This document shows positions 46,087 through 53,282 of a DNA stretch of 64,000 bases, one piece after another. Made by a program: the position numbers and the translations under genes. How positions within the stretch are numbered: the stretch's first letter is position 1; every line of letters starts with the position of its first letter. The stretch is from assembly GCF_003609995.1 (NCBI RefSeq), contig NZ_AP018786.1, positions 2,490,001-2,554,000 on the forward strand, in the 5' to 3' direction. This DNA comes from Sutterella megalosphaeroides. Its GTDB lineage: Bacteria; Pseudomonadota; Gammaproteobacteria; Burkholderiales; Burkholderiaceae_F. The notes below the pieces were generated by a model, which searched no databases, was not told the origin of the DNA, and saw only the letters and a list, made by a program, of their open reading frames with translations.

Positions 46087-46686
46087 ATGTCGAACGAAAA
46101 AAACGTGGGAACCACCTTCGCCGACAATCTCGGCACCGCGCTCGGCGGCTGCGTGCGCGATCAGACCGTCGTGCTTTTCAACCGCGACGTCGCGGCCTCG
46201 GCGGGCGTGAAGCTTTGCCCGATTCCGTTTGCAGGCGAAAAGAAAAAGCGCGGCTTCAAGATCCGCTGGGCCGCACTCCTCGCGGGTGCGGGCCTTTGGA
46301 GCGCGATCACGGAAATCCCCGAGCTCGGGCGCGAGACGCGTCTACTGAACCGCACCGAGCGCGCCCTTGCGGTCTACGCGGACGAGGCGCTCGAGGGACG
46401 CCTCCTCGGCAAAGTTTCCCCCGAAGAGCGCGAAACCTACGAAGCGCTCCGCAAGGCCTTTCTCGCGCTGGCGCGTCGTCCTTCGACGCGCGCCGAAGAC
46501 TTCGCGAAGGCGTTTCTCGACGCGGTGCGCGCCTGGGACCCCGCAAGTGCCGCAAACCCCGAGCGGGCGCTTCGCGCGACGACCCACCGCGTAACCGAAG
46601 CCGCGCACATCTTCTCGCGCCTCGCGCAGAGCCTGCGCGAATCGCCCTACGCCTACGACCCGAACGCCTTTGCCGGGAAGGCGTAA
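46087..46686 (+). CDS. Conserved-looking hypothetical protein
   Basis: I do not recognise this 199-residue protein. It starts at ATG 46087 with a good Shine-Dalgarno (AAAGGAG) and ends at a strong terminator, so it is a real single-gene unit. The N-terminal 45 residues hold two Cys (GGCVRDQ, VKLCPIP); a basic KKKRGFKIRW segment precedes a weakly hydrophobic stretch (AALLAGAGLWSAI). The rest looks helical and charged (LLGKVSPEERETYEALRKAFLALARR), ending YAYDPNAFAGKA. No signal peptide or convincing membrane helix. It lies alone on the plus strand between ndk and rlmD; no function can be inferred. Confidence 0.8.
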   Translation: MSNEKNVGTTFADNLGTALGGCVRDQTVVLFNRDVAASAGVKLCPIPFAGEKKKRGFKIRWAALLAGAGLWSAITEIPELGRETRLLNRTERALAVYADEALEGRLLGKVSPEERETYEALRKAFLALARRPSTRAEDFAKAFLDAVRAWDPASAANPERALRATTHRVTEAAHIFSRLAQSLRESPYAYDPNAFAGKA

Positions 46687-46743
46687 GCGCCCGTGAGGAA
46701 ACGCACTGCTTCCAACACAAGAGACAGGAAACCCGACGCAAAG

Positions 46744-46781
46744 AAAAAGCGGTCGCTCGGCGTAGGAGCGGCCGCTTTTTT
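46744..46781. terminator. Bidirectional terminator between the hypothetical gene and rlmD
   Basis: Arms AAAAGCGGTCGCT (46745-46757) and AGCGGCCGCTTTT (46767-46779) with one G-T pair, T-runs on both strands. Its core is almost the same as the exporter terminator at 7315-7349. Confidence 0.88.
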
Positions 46782-46802
46782 CATGCGAAGCCCGAAGGCG
46801 CT

Positions 46803-48269
46803 TTAGTCTTCCTCGCTCTCGAGTCGGATCTTCACGTTGTCGTCGCCCTGAGCGGCGATGCGCTTTTCGATCGACTCGGCTTCTTCGGAAAGCTTCTCGG
46901 GCTTGGGACCGGGTTCGAGCACCGCGATCGATTCGACGTGGCCCGTGTGCGGGAACATGTTCATGATGCCCGCGGCGCGGATGTGCCAGCCGCCTTCGTG
47001 GTGCAGAACCGCGCAGTCGCGCGCGAGCGTCGCCGGGTTGCAGGAGACGTAGACCACACGAGCGGGGCGCACGTCGGTGGCGGCGAGAACGCGCGAGAGC
47101 GCGAGCGCCCCTTCGCGCGGCGGGTCGATGAGCACCCGATCGATCCCGCCCATGCGGGCGTTGAGTTCGTTCCAGTCGTCTTCGCACCAGGTAAAGAGGT
47201 TGCGGGCGACGAATTCGGTCTTATCCTTCAAGCCGTTGCTCTCCGCCCCGCGGCGCGCGCGGGCGACGAGCCCTTCGGAACCTTCGATGCCGATCACGCG
47301 GGCGCTGCGACGCGCGAGCGGCAGCGTGAAGTTGCCGAGACCGCAGAAAAAGTCCGCGACCTTGTGCTCGGGCCGCACGTCGAGAAGGCGCACGGCGCGC
47401 CCGACCATCGTCTCGTTAAGGGCGTGGTTGACCTGCGTGAAGTCGGTGGGCTTGAAGGCGATGCGCACGTTGAATTCGGGGAGTTCGAGACCGAGCGCTT
47501 CTTCGTTTTCGGGACGAACGGCGTGAGCCGTTTCGGGGCCCTTTGGCTGGAACCAGATGTCGACGCCGTGCGCGTCGCCGAACTCGAGCATCGCCCGGCG
47601 GTCGGCTTCGGTCGGTTCCTCAAGAATGCGGAAAACGAGCGCGGTGCGGCCGTCGCCGCCCACGGCCACTTCGATCTGAGGCATGCGCTGACGGATCGAG
47701 AGCGAGGCGACGAGTTCGCGCATCGCGGGAAGCATGTCGGAGATTTTCTTCGGAAGAATCCGGCACTCCGTCATGTCGGCGACGTACGAGGAGCTCTTTT
47801 CGTGGAAGCCCACGAGGACGCCGCCCTTTTTCGCCACGTCGCGCACCGTCAGGCGCGCGCGGTGACGGTAGTTCCAGGTCGGACCGTAGATCGGCGCAAG
47901 AACGCTTTCGGGGCGCACCTTGCCGATATGCCAGAGCGTGTCGAGGAGAACCTTTTCCTTATAAGCGACCTGAGCGAGCGGGTCGAGATGCTGCATCGCG
48001 CAGCCGCCGCAGCTCCCGGGGCCGTGACCGAAATTCGGGCAGGCGGGCTTGACACGCTGCACGCTCTCGCGGTGTACCGCCGTCACGCGACCCATTTCGT
48101 AGCTCGGCTTATTGCGAATGCGCTCGTAGGTCACGCGTTCGCCGGGCAGCGCGCCCACGATGAAGACGACCTTGCCGTCCCTCTTCGCCACGCCGCGACC
48201 TTCCTGGTCGAGGCGCTCCACGTCCACGGTGAAGTATTCCGGGGTTTTCTCCTTCGATCGACGTCCCAT
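46803..48269 (-). CDS. rlmD: 23S rRNA (uracil-C5)-methyltransferase RlmD
   Basis: RlmD methylates U1939 of 23S rRNA using SAM and holds a 4Fe-4S cluster. From ATG 48269 (AAGGAG about ten nt upstream) it has 488 residues: an N-terminal TRAM domain (about 12-65), cluster Cys77, Cys87, Cys90 (CPNFGHGPGSCGGC) plus a fourth Cys in MTECRIL, the SAM fold (ADFFCGLGNFTLP), the IDPPREGA motif and the catalytic YVSCNPATLARD. The C-terminus is an acidic tail of about 25 residues. It follows nlpD; in relatives rpoS lies between them. Confidence 0.95.
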   Translation of the reverse strand: MGRRSKEKTPEYFTVDVERLDQEGRGVAKRDGKVVFIVGALPGERVTYERIRNKPSYEMGRVTAVHRESVQRVKPACPNFGHGPGSCGGCAMQHLDPLAQVAYKEKVLLDTLWHIGKVRPESVLAPIYGPTWNYRHRARLTVRDVAKKGGVLVGFHEKSSSYVADMTECRILPKKISDMLPAMRELVASLSIRQRMPQIEVAVGGDGRTALVFRILEEPTEADRRAMLEFGDAHGVDIWFQPKGPETAHAVRPENEEALGLELPEFNVRIAFKPTDFTQVNHALNETMVGRAVRLLDVRPEHKVADFFCGLGNFTLPLARRSARVIGIEGSEGLVARARRGAESNGLKDKTEFVARNLFTWCEDDWNELNARMGGIDRVLIDPPREGALALSRVLAATDVRPARVVYVSCNPATLARDCAVLHHEGGWHIRAAGIMNMFPHTGHVESIAVLEPGPKPEKLSEEAESIEKRIAAQGDDNVKIRLESEED

Positions 48270-48378
48270 GAGTCGGATCTCCTTGCGCTGCGTTTGTGTC
48301 GGGCGGTACGGATGCCAAGACAACCGGCGGGCCGCCCGCCCGGTCCGGTTGTCGGAAAAATCGGAGGCGCCATTGTGC

Positions 48379-48409
48379 CAAAAAAGAACGCCCGCGTGGC
48401 GTGCGGGCG
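48379..48409 (-). terminator. Intrinsic terminator after nlpD
   Basis: Arms CGCCCGC (48389-48395) and GCGGGCG (48403-48409), then on the minus strand TTCTTTTTT. It begins 14 nt after the nlpD stop and ends the surE-nlpD unit before rlmD (start 48269). Confidence 0.85.
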
Positions 48410-48423
48410 CTCTCGGGAAAGAC

Positions 48424-49338
48424 TCAGCGACGGGGCGCGAGGTACTTCATGGGATCGACGGGCTTGCCGTGATCGCGCACCTCGAAGCGCAGGAAAGGCC
48501 GCTTCGCATCGGTACCACCGAGCTCTGAAATCTTCTGACCGGCCCTCACCTTGTCGCCCACTTTCACGACGATCTTCGAGTTGTGGCCATAGGCCGTGAC
48601 GAAGGTTTTCGTGTGCTGCACGATGACGAGCTGCCCGTAACCCTTCACGCCGTCGCCCACGAAGAGGACCGTCCCGTCGGCGGCCGCAACGACCACGTCG
48701 CCCACGGTGCCGCCGATATCAAGGCCCATCTTGTTTTGCGTGTAGGTGGCGAGCACCTCGCCGCGGGCGGGCCACAGAAGGCGCGTCCCCGGCACGATCG
48801 CGGGCGCCTTTTCGGGCTTCGGCGAGGCGGCCGCAGCGCCGCCTTCGGCGGGCTTCGCGGGCGCGTTCGTGATCGCGGTCGTTTCCTCAACGCTCGAGCT
48901 CGGCGTACGCACGACGGTCGAGGGCGTTTCGGCGGTTTCGGGAGCTTTCGCCGCGTCGTCCGTATCGGTCACGCGGTTGACGCGCACCGACGAAGACACT
49001 TCGTAGGGACGCGGCTCCGTTACGGACTCGGGCAGGCGCAGGGACTGCCCGATACGCAACTGCGTCGGATCCGTAATGGCGTTGAGACGCGAGAGCTGCC
49101 CCGCATCGAGCCCGTAGCGCACGGAAAGGTTGTAGATCGTGTCGCCCGGGGCCACGACGTGCGTGCGGCCCGAATCGCGAACGAGCCCGGGGGCGCTCGA
49201 GCCCGCGGACGTGCCCGCGGAATACTGCGAGCGATCCACGACGGGCACGGTGCTCGGATCGATCGTCGAGCAGCCCGTGAGAACGAGCGCGCCGAAGGCC
49301 GCAAGCGCCGCGGCGGAAAGTTTCAAGTTGCGGTTCAT
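48424..49338 (-). CDS. nlpD: NlpD-type lipoprotein with LysM and degenerate LytM domains
   Basis: NlpD-type proteins activate the amidase AmiC for daughter-cell separation. From ATG 49338 the protein has 304 residues: a lipoprotein signal with lipobox LTGC (Cys23), a LysM domain (about 65-108, THVVAPGDTIYNLSVRYGL), a Pro/Ala/Thr linker and a C-terminal M23/LytM domain. The catalytic ligands are lost (GLDIGG without the His, LRFEVR instead of HxH), as in true NlpD, so it is probably a regulator rather than a hydrolase. A perfect anti-SD complement lies 56 nt upstream next to another in-frame ATG (49395). No rpoS follows. Confidence 0.92.
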   Translation of the reverse strand: MNRNLKLSAAALAAFGALVLTGCSTIDPSTVPVVDRSQYSAGTSAGSSAPGLVRDSGRTHVVAPGDTIYNLSVRYGLDAGQLSRLNAITDPTQLRIGQSLRLPESVTEPRPYEVSSSVRVNRVTDTDDAAKAPETAETPSTVVRTPSSSVEETTAITNAPAKPAEGGAAAASPKPEKAPAIVPGTRLLWPARGEVLATYTQNKMGLDIGGTVGDVVVAAADGTVLFVGDGVKGYGQLVIVQHTKTFVTAYGHNSKIVVKVGDKVRAGQKISELGGTDAKRPFLRFEVRDHGKPVDPMKYLAPRR

Positions 49339-49393
49339 ACACTTCGACGCCCCGGGGTTCCCTTGTTCATTGTGTTCGTTCGGGAACCGGAGC

Positions 49394-49404
49394 ATCACCT
49401 CCTT
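49394..49404 (-). promoter_or_regulatory. Perfect Shine-Dalgarno complement upstream of nlpD
   Basis: AAGGAGGTGAT on the minus strand matches the 16S rRNA 3' end over eleven nt. It runs directly into an in-frame ATG (49395), which is too close for normal initiation, and is 56 nt from the start that gives a proper lipoprotein signal (49338). Confidence 0.6.
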
Positions 49405-49450
49405 GTTGGAATTCAATCGTTGTCGACTTTTGCAGGAAGTTCGGTCGGGG

Positions 49451-50221
49451 TCAGTCGCGCTTCGGGCTCAAGTCGCCCGCTAGCCACCGGCCCGTGCGTT
49501 CGACCTCGCGGTGCGCGGTGAGGTCGATCTGCAGGGGCGTCACCGACACGTACCCGTGCGCGGTCGCCCAGAAGTCCGTCCCTTCCGCGGCGTCGGCGGG
49601 TTTGCCGGCGGCGCCGAGCCAGTAGATCGGGAAGCCCCGCGGGCTCATCTCTTCGATCACGGGTTCGGCGCTCATGCGGCGCCCGAGGCGCGTCGAGCGA
49701 ATGCCCTTCACCACGTCGTAGGGGAGGTTCGGCATGTTGACGTTGAGAAGCACGGGATCCGTCGTATCGCGCTCTTCAAGATAGCGCTCGACGACCGTCT
49801 CGGCAATGCGGGCGGCGGACTCGAGCTCGGCCCAACCCTTGTCGATCTGCGAGAAGGCGATCGAAGGCACCTTGAAGAGGTACCCTTCGATAGCCGCTGC
49901 AACCGTACCCGAATACATCGTGTCGTCGCCCATGTTGGCGCCGCAGTTGATCCCCGCAACGACGAGGTCGGGCATCTCGTCGAGGAGCCCCGTCAGCGCC
50001 ACGTGAACGCAGTCGGACGGAGTGCCCGAAACGACGTAGAGATTTTCGCCCGGCATGTGTTCGACCGTGAGCGGGCGATTGAGCGTGAGCGAATTCGAAG
50101 CGCCCGAATGATTGTGGTCGGGCGCCACCACCGTGACGCGCCCGAAGCGGCGCATGGCGCACGCGAGCGCCTGAATGCCGGGGGCTCGGTAACCGTCGTC
50201 GTTCGATACGAGAATGTGCAT
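49451..50221 (-). CDS. surE: 5'/3'-nucleotidase SurE
   Basis: SurE is a metal-dependent nucleotidase/exopolyphosphatase. The 256-residue protein starts MHILVSNDDG with the metal-binding Asp8-Asp9, followed by APDHNHSGASNSLT, VSGTPSDCVHVAL, VAGINCGANMGDD and TMYSGTVAAAIEG, all family hallmarks. The frame is open far upstream, but that part is Arg-rich and covers a promoter region. In most relatives pcm follows surE; here nlpD follows directly. Confidence 0.96.
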   Translation of the reverse strand: MHILVSNDDGYRAPGIQALACAMRRFGRVTVVAPDHNHSGASNSLTLNRPLTVEHMPGENLYVVSGTPSDCVHVALTGLLDEMPDLVVAGINCGANMGDDTMYSGTVAAAIEGYLFKVPSIAFSQIDKGWAELESAARIAETVVERYLEERDTTDPVLLNVNMPNLPYDVVKGIRSTRLGRRMSAEPVIEEMSPRGFPIYWLGAAGKPADAAEGTDFWATAHGYVSVTPLQIDLTAHREVERTGRWLAGDLSPKRD

Positions 50222-50415
50222 GGCTTTGAACCGTTCGAGAGTGCGGGCCGCGTTCCCTTTTGCATGACAATGCGCCCGAAGTCGGGCCGGGATACGCGGG
50301 CGAAGTCTGTGGAAAGTGTCCGTGATTCTAACGGAGCCTGCCCCTCCGGGCGGCGCGCGAAGCCCGACCGTCACGGATCGGTACGATTTTTGACGAAAAA
50401 GGCCAGGTTCGGGTT

Positions 50416-50455
50416 CGAAAAGAAAGCCGCCCGACAACGTGCGTCGGACGGCTTT
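50416..50455 (-). terminator. Intrinsic terminator after the M20D amidohydrolase
   Basis: Arms AAAGCCGCCCGAC (50423-50435) and GTCGGACGGCTTT (50443-50455), one mismatch, followed on the minus strand by CTTTTC. It lies 48 nt after the amidohydrolase stop. Confidence 0.82.
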
Positions 50456-50502
50456 CGGGGGCTTTCGGCGGCCCGGCCGCGGACTTTCGCATCAAGCCGC
50501 GA

Positions 50503-51681
50503 TCAGCAACCGCACTCCGTGCCGAGGAAGTCGAGCGCAACGCGCACGTGCAGAGCGGCGCCCTTCACGAGCACGTCTTCGTCGACCGTGTAGCGGCCGT
50601 GGTGCTGCGCCCAGCACGCGCCGCACGCTTCATTGCGAACGCCGAGGAAAACCATCACGCCCGGAGCCTTTTCCTGGTAGCGCGAGAAGTCTTCGCCGCC
50701 CATCGTCGGGGGATAGTCGTAGAGGCAGTCGTCGCCCAACACCTTCTGCGCGCTCTTACGGACAAGCGCCGCCATCGCGGGGTCGTTCACCGTGGGGGGC
50801 ACGAGCTCTTCGTAGGTCACTTCCGCATCGCCGCGCATGCTGCGCGCCGTTTCGCGCGCGATGCGTTCGATCTGTTCGGGGAAACGGGCGCGCACTTCGG
50901 GGCTGAAGCAACGGGTCGTACCGATCATTTCGGCCGTGCCCGAAATCACGTTGAATCGCGTGCCCGAATGGAGTTCCCCGATCGTCACGACGGCCGTATC
51001 GACGGGCGAGGTTTCGCGGCTCACCACCGTCTGGAGGTTGAGCGCGATCGAAGCGGCCATCACGGTCGCGTCCGCGCAAAGGTGCGGCTGCGCGCCGTGG
51101 CCGGCCTTGCCGAGCACCTTGATCGTGAAGCGGTCGCCCGAAGCCATGGTCGGACCTTCGCGCACGGAAATCTTCCCGGCTTCGATGTCGGACCAGACGT
51201 GAATGCCGAACGCGGCGTCGACCCCGTCCATGGCACCGTCTTCGACCATCTTCTTCGCGCCGAGACCGATTTCTTCGGCGGGCTGGAAGCAAAGACGCAC
51301 CGTCCCGCAGAGTTCGGAACGGATGTCGGAGAGCATCTTCGCGGCCGTCAGGAGCATCGAGATGTGGCAATCGTGACCGCATGCGTGCATGAGGCCGGGA
51401 CGTTCGCTCGCGAACGACAACCCGGTTTCTTCCGTGACGGAAAGCGCGTCGATGTCGCCGCGCAGAAGAATCGTGCGCCCCGGACGCGCGCCCTTGATCG
51501 TGGCGAGCGTGCCCGTGGGCATACCGCAGACGCGCCATTCGACGCCCATTTTGTCGAGTTCTTCGCGAATCTTGCGGGCGGTGTCGTGCTCTTCGCCGCT
51601 CGCTTCCGGATAACGGTGGAAGTGGCGACGCATTTCAATCTGGTACGACTCGTACTTCTCTTCGAGAGCCTTGAGATCCAT
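50503..51681 (-). CDS. M20D-family amidohydrolase (IAA-amino-acid hydrolase/aminoacylase type)
   Basis: A 392-residue zinc/manganese-dependent hydrolase that cleaves N-acyl or aromatic amides of amino acids. Motifs: RRHFHRYPEASGEE (19-32), GDIDAL, the metal site HACGHDCHISML, FQPAEEIGLGA with the catalytic Glu pair, and GKAGHGAQPH. The C-terminus has several Cys residues (GVRNEACGACWAQHH, GTECGC), more than usual. From ATG 51681, with AAGGAAA upstream, no signal peptide. It lies downstream of a predicted carboxylate/amino-acid transporter on the same strand, so the pair probably imports and cleaves one substrate. Confidence 0.92.
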   Translation of the reverse strand: MDLKALEEKYESYQIEMRRHFHRYPEASGEEHDTARKIREELDKMGVEWRVCGMPTGTLATIKGARPGRTILLRGDIDALSVTEETGLSFASERPGLMHACGHDCHISMLLTAAKMLSDIRSELCGTVRLCFQPAEEIGLGAKKMVEDGAMDGVDAAFGIHVWSDIEAGKISVREGPTMASGDRFTIKVLGKAGHGAQPHLCADATVMAASIALNLQTVVSRETSPVDTAVVTIGELHSGTRFNVISGTAEMIGTTRCFSPEVRARFPEQIERIARETARSMRGDAEVTYEELVPPTVNDPAMAALVRKSAQKVLGDDCLYDYPPTMGGEDFSRYQEKAPGVMVFLGVRNEACGACWAQHHGRYTVDEDVLVKGAALHVRVALDFLGTECGC

Positions 51682-51732
51682 GCTGATTTTCCTTTCTTTT
51701 CGGTCCGCCCGACGGGTCGGGGCGGCCCCTCT

Positions 51733-51766
51733 CAAAACAAGAACCCGGGCGGAAGCGTCCGGGTTC
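51733..51766 (-). terminator. Intrinsic terminator between the transporter and the amidohydrolase
   Basis: Perfect 8-bp stem GAACCCGG (51741-51748) / CCGGGTTC (51759-51766), followed on the minus strand by TTGTTTTGAG. It starts 17 nt after the transporter stop and lies about 52 nt before the amidohydrolase ATG. Confidence 0.75.
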
Positions 51767-51782
51767 GAAAGCGGCGACGCTC

Positions 51783-52976
51783 TCAGAGCATCTTCGCGAA
51801 GATGCCGGCGATCACGACCGACGTGATCGTCACGGTCGCAAAGCCCCCGACGATCATCGGCGGGAAGATCTTCGACATCAGGTATTCGCGTTCGTCCTCG
51901 GTGGCGGCCATTTCCGCGCACATCGACTCGGTGATGATGGCGTTGAAGGGGAAGCCGTAGAGGGCCGTCAAGCAGTTGGCGTAGCCGAGCCAGACGGGAA
52001 TGCCGAGCGCGCGGGCGACGATCCAGGCAACGACCGCCATGCCGAGGATGCCGAAGACGATGAGGGTCACCATCGGGCCGATGATCGCCACGAGCATTTC
52101 GGGCGTGCAGTCCTTGAGGCCGTCGAAGATGAACATCATGAGCGCAAAGAGCATGATCTGGTAGGAGTTCGCCTTCGTGAGGATGTTGGGCTCAAGGAAG
52201 CCGAGGCGGCAAAAGAGAACGCCCAGGACCAAGCACCAGATCGCGCCCGAAATCCCCGTGACCCCGCCCGCGAGCATCGCGAGCCACGCCACGAAGCCGA
52301 GCTTCACGAGCATGACGATCGGGGAATTCCATTCGTCAGGGAGGTGCAGAATCGCGTGCTTCTGCTCTTCGGGAAGCTTCGTCACCGCCTTGATGTCGGT
52401 TTCTTCTTCGGCGACGTCGGCCTTGACGCGCCCCGAACGGTATTCGGCGAGAAGACGCGCGCCTTCGCGCTTCAGACACACGGCCGTCAGGGGATAGCCC
52501 GCAAAGCCCTGAATGCAGTACATCGAAATCGCAAAGACGGCGGCCGTCGTGAGGCCCGCTTCCTGCGCGGCCTGCTGCATCATCGTCGCCGCGACGATCC
52601 CGCCCGTCAGCGGCGGCAACCCCGCGATCACGAGCGCCCGGTCCATGAAGAGGGGGCAGACGAAGTAAGCGACCGCACACATCCCCGCCAGACCGCACAC
52701 GCAGAGAATCACGGTCTTCCACTGCGCGAGGAGCGCTTCGAGACTGATCATCGTGCCCATATGCGTGATGATGAGGAACATCGCCACGGTGTTCGCAAAG
52801 GGCATGAGGTGAGCTTCGGTCACGAGCTCCTTGGGCAGAATCGTCCAATAGCCCAACAGCAAAACGACGGCGGACACAAAGACGGACGGCACCCAGGCGC
52901 GCGTGAGTTTCGCCACAACTTCGCCGATGATGACGACGATGCCGCAGATGATGAAGGCTGCCATGAAGTTGTACAT
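51783..52976 (-). CDS. Predicted membrane transporter, possibly sodium/glutamate symporter-like
   Basis: A 397-residue integral membrane protein with about eleven hydrophobic segments and a charged cytoplasmic loop near residues 180-215 (KREGARLLAEYRSGRVKADVAEEETDIK). Conserved-looking glycine/alanine motifs (LPPLTGGIVAATMMQQAAQEAG and AGGVTGISGAIWC) recall GltS-type carboxylate symporters, but I am not certain of the family. The ATG at 52976 has GGGAGA upstream. It precedes an M20D amidohydrolase on the same strand, which favours an N-acyl or dipeptide-like substrate. The two are separated by a terminator-like hairpin. Confidence 0.72.
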   Translation of the reverse strand: MYNFMAAFIICGIVVIIGEVVAKLTRAWVPSVFVSAVVLLLGYWTILPKELVTEAHLMPFANTVAMFLIITHMGTMISLEALLAQWKTVILCVCGLAGMCAVAYFVCPLFMDRALVIAGLPPLTGGIVAATMMQQAAQEAGLTTAAVFAISMYCIQGFAGYPLTAVCLKREGARLLAEYRSGRVKADVAEEETDIKAVTKLPEEQKHAILHLPDEWNSPIVMLVKLGFVAWLAMLAGGVTGISGAIWCLVLGVLFCRLGFLEPNILTKANSYQIMLFALMMFIFDGLKDCTPEMLVAIIGPMVTLIVFGILGMAVVAWIVARALGIPVWLGYANCLTALYGFPFNAIITESMCAEMAATEDEREYLMSKIFPPMIVGGFATVTITSVVIAGIFAKML

Positions 52977-53225
52977 GGGGTCTCCCGGGAAAATTGAGGA
53001 ATCTTTTTTCGACGGGTGCTCGTCGAAGCTACGGAAGGGCTCCAGCAAAAAGACGGCCTTGCGGCCGTCCGTATCCCGTCGTTCATTCGATTGTAGGGGA
53101 CGAACCTTCCCACCCCCGACCGCCCCTCCTACGACAATTCTTTTAGCGCGGTTGCGTGCCGCCAACTTCGCCCGTTTTGGCGTTGCCGCGCGCCTCGCTT
53201 CGCAGGGTTAGCTCCTTGGTTTGCA
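52977..53225 (-). promoter_or_regulatory. Leader region of the transporter gene
   Basis: No gene in the about 250 nt between the phoR terminator and the transporter. It contains a TACAAT -10 (53090-53095, minus) and, just downstream, a terminator-like hairpin (53046-53069), so a short attenuated leader is possible. Other hexamers are not convincing. Confidence 0.45.
53046..53069 (-). terminator. Attenuator-like hairpin in the transporter leader
   Basis: Perfect 7-bp stem GACGGCC (53052-53058) / GGCCGTC (53063-53069) with a 4-nt loop, followed on the minus strand by TTTTTGC. It lies 70 nt before the transporter ATG and about 20 nt after a possible -10 element. Confidence 0.55.
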
Positions 53226-53263
53226 AAGAAAAAGCCTTGCAAAAGATCGGGTTTTGCAAGGCT
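53226..53263 (-). terminator. Intrinsic terminator of the pst-pho operon
   Basis: Perfect 12-bp stem AGCCTTGCAAAA (53233-53244) / TTTTGCAAGGCT (53252-53263), followed on the minus strand by TTTTCTTTG. It starts 20 nt after the phoR stop. Confidence 0.88.
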
Positions 53264-53282
53264 CGGTTTCGCTCGGGGACCG

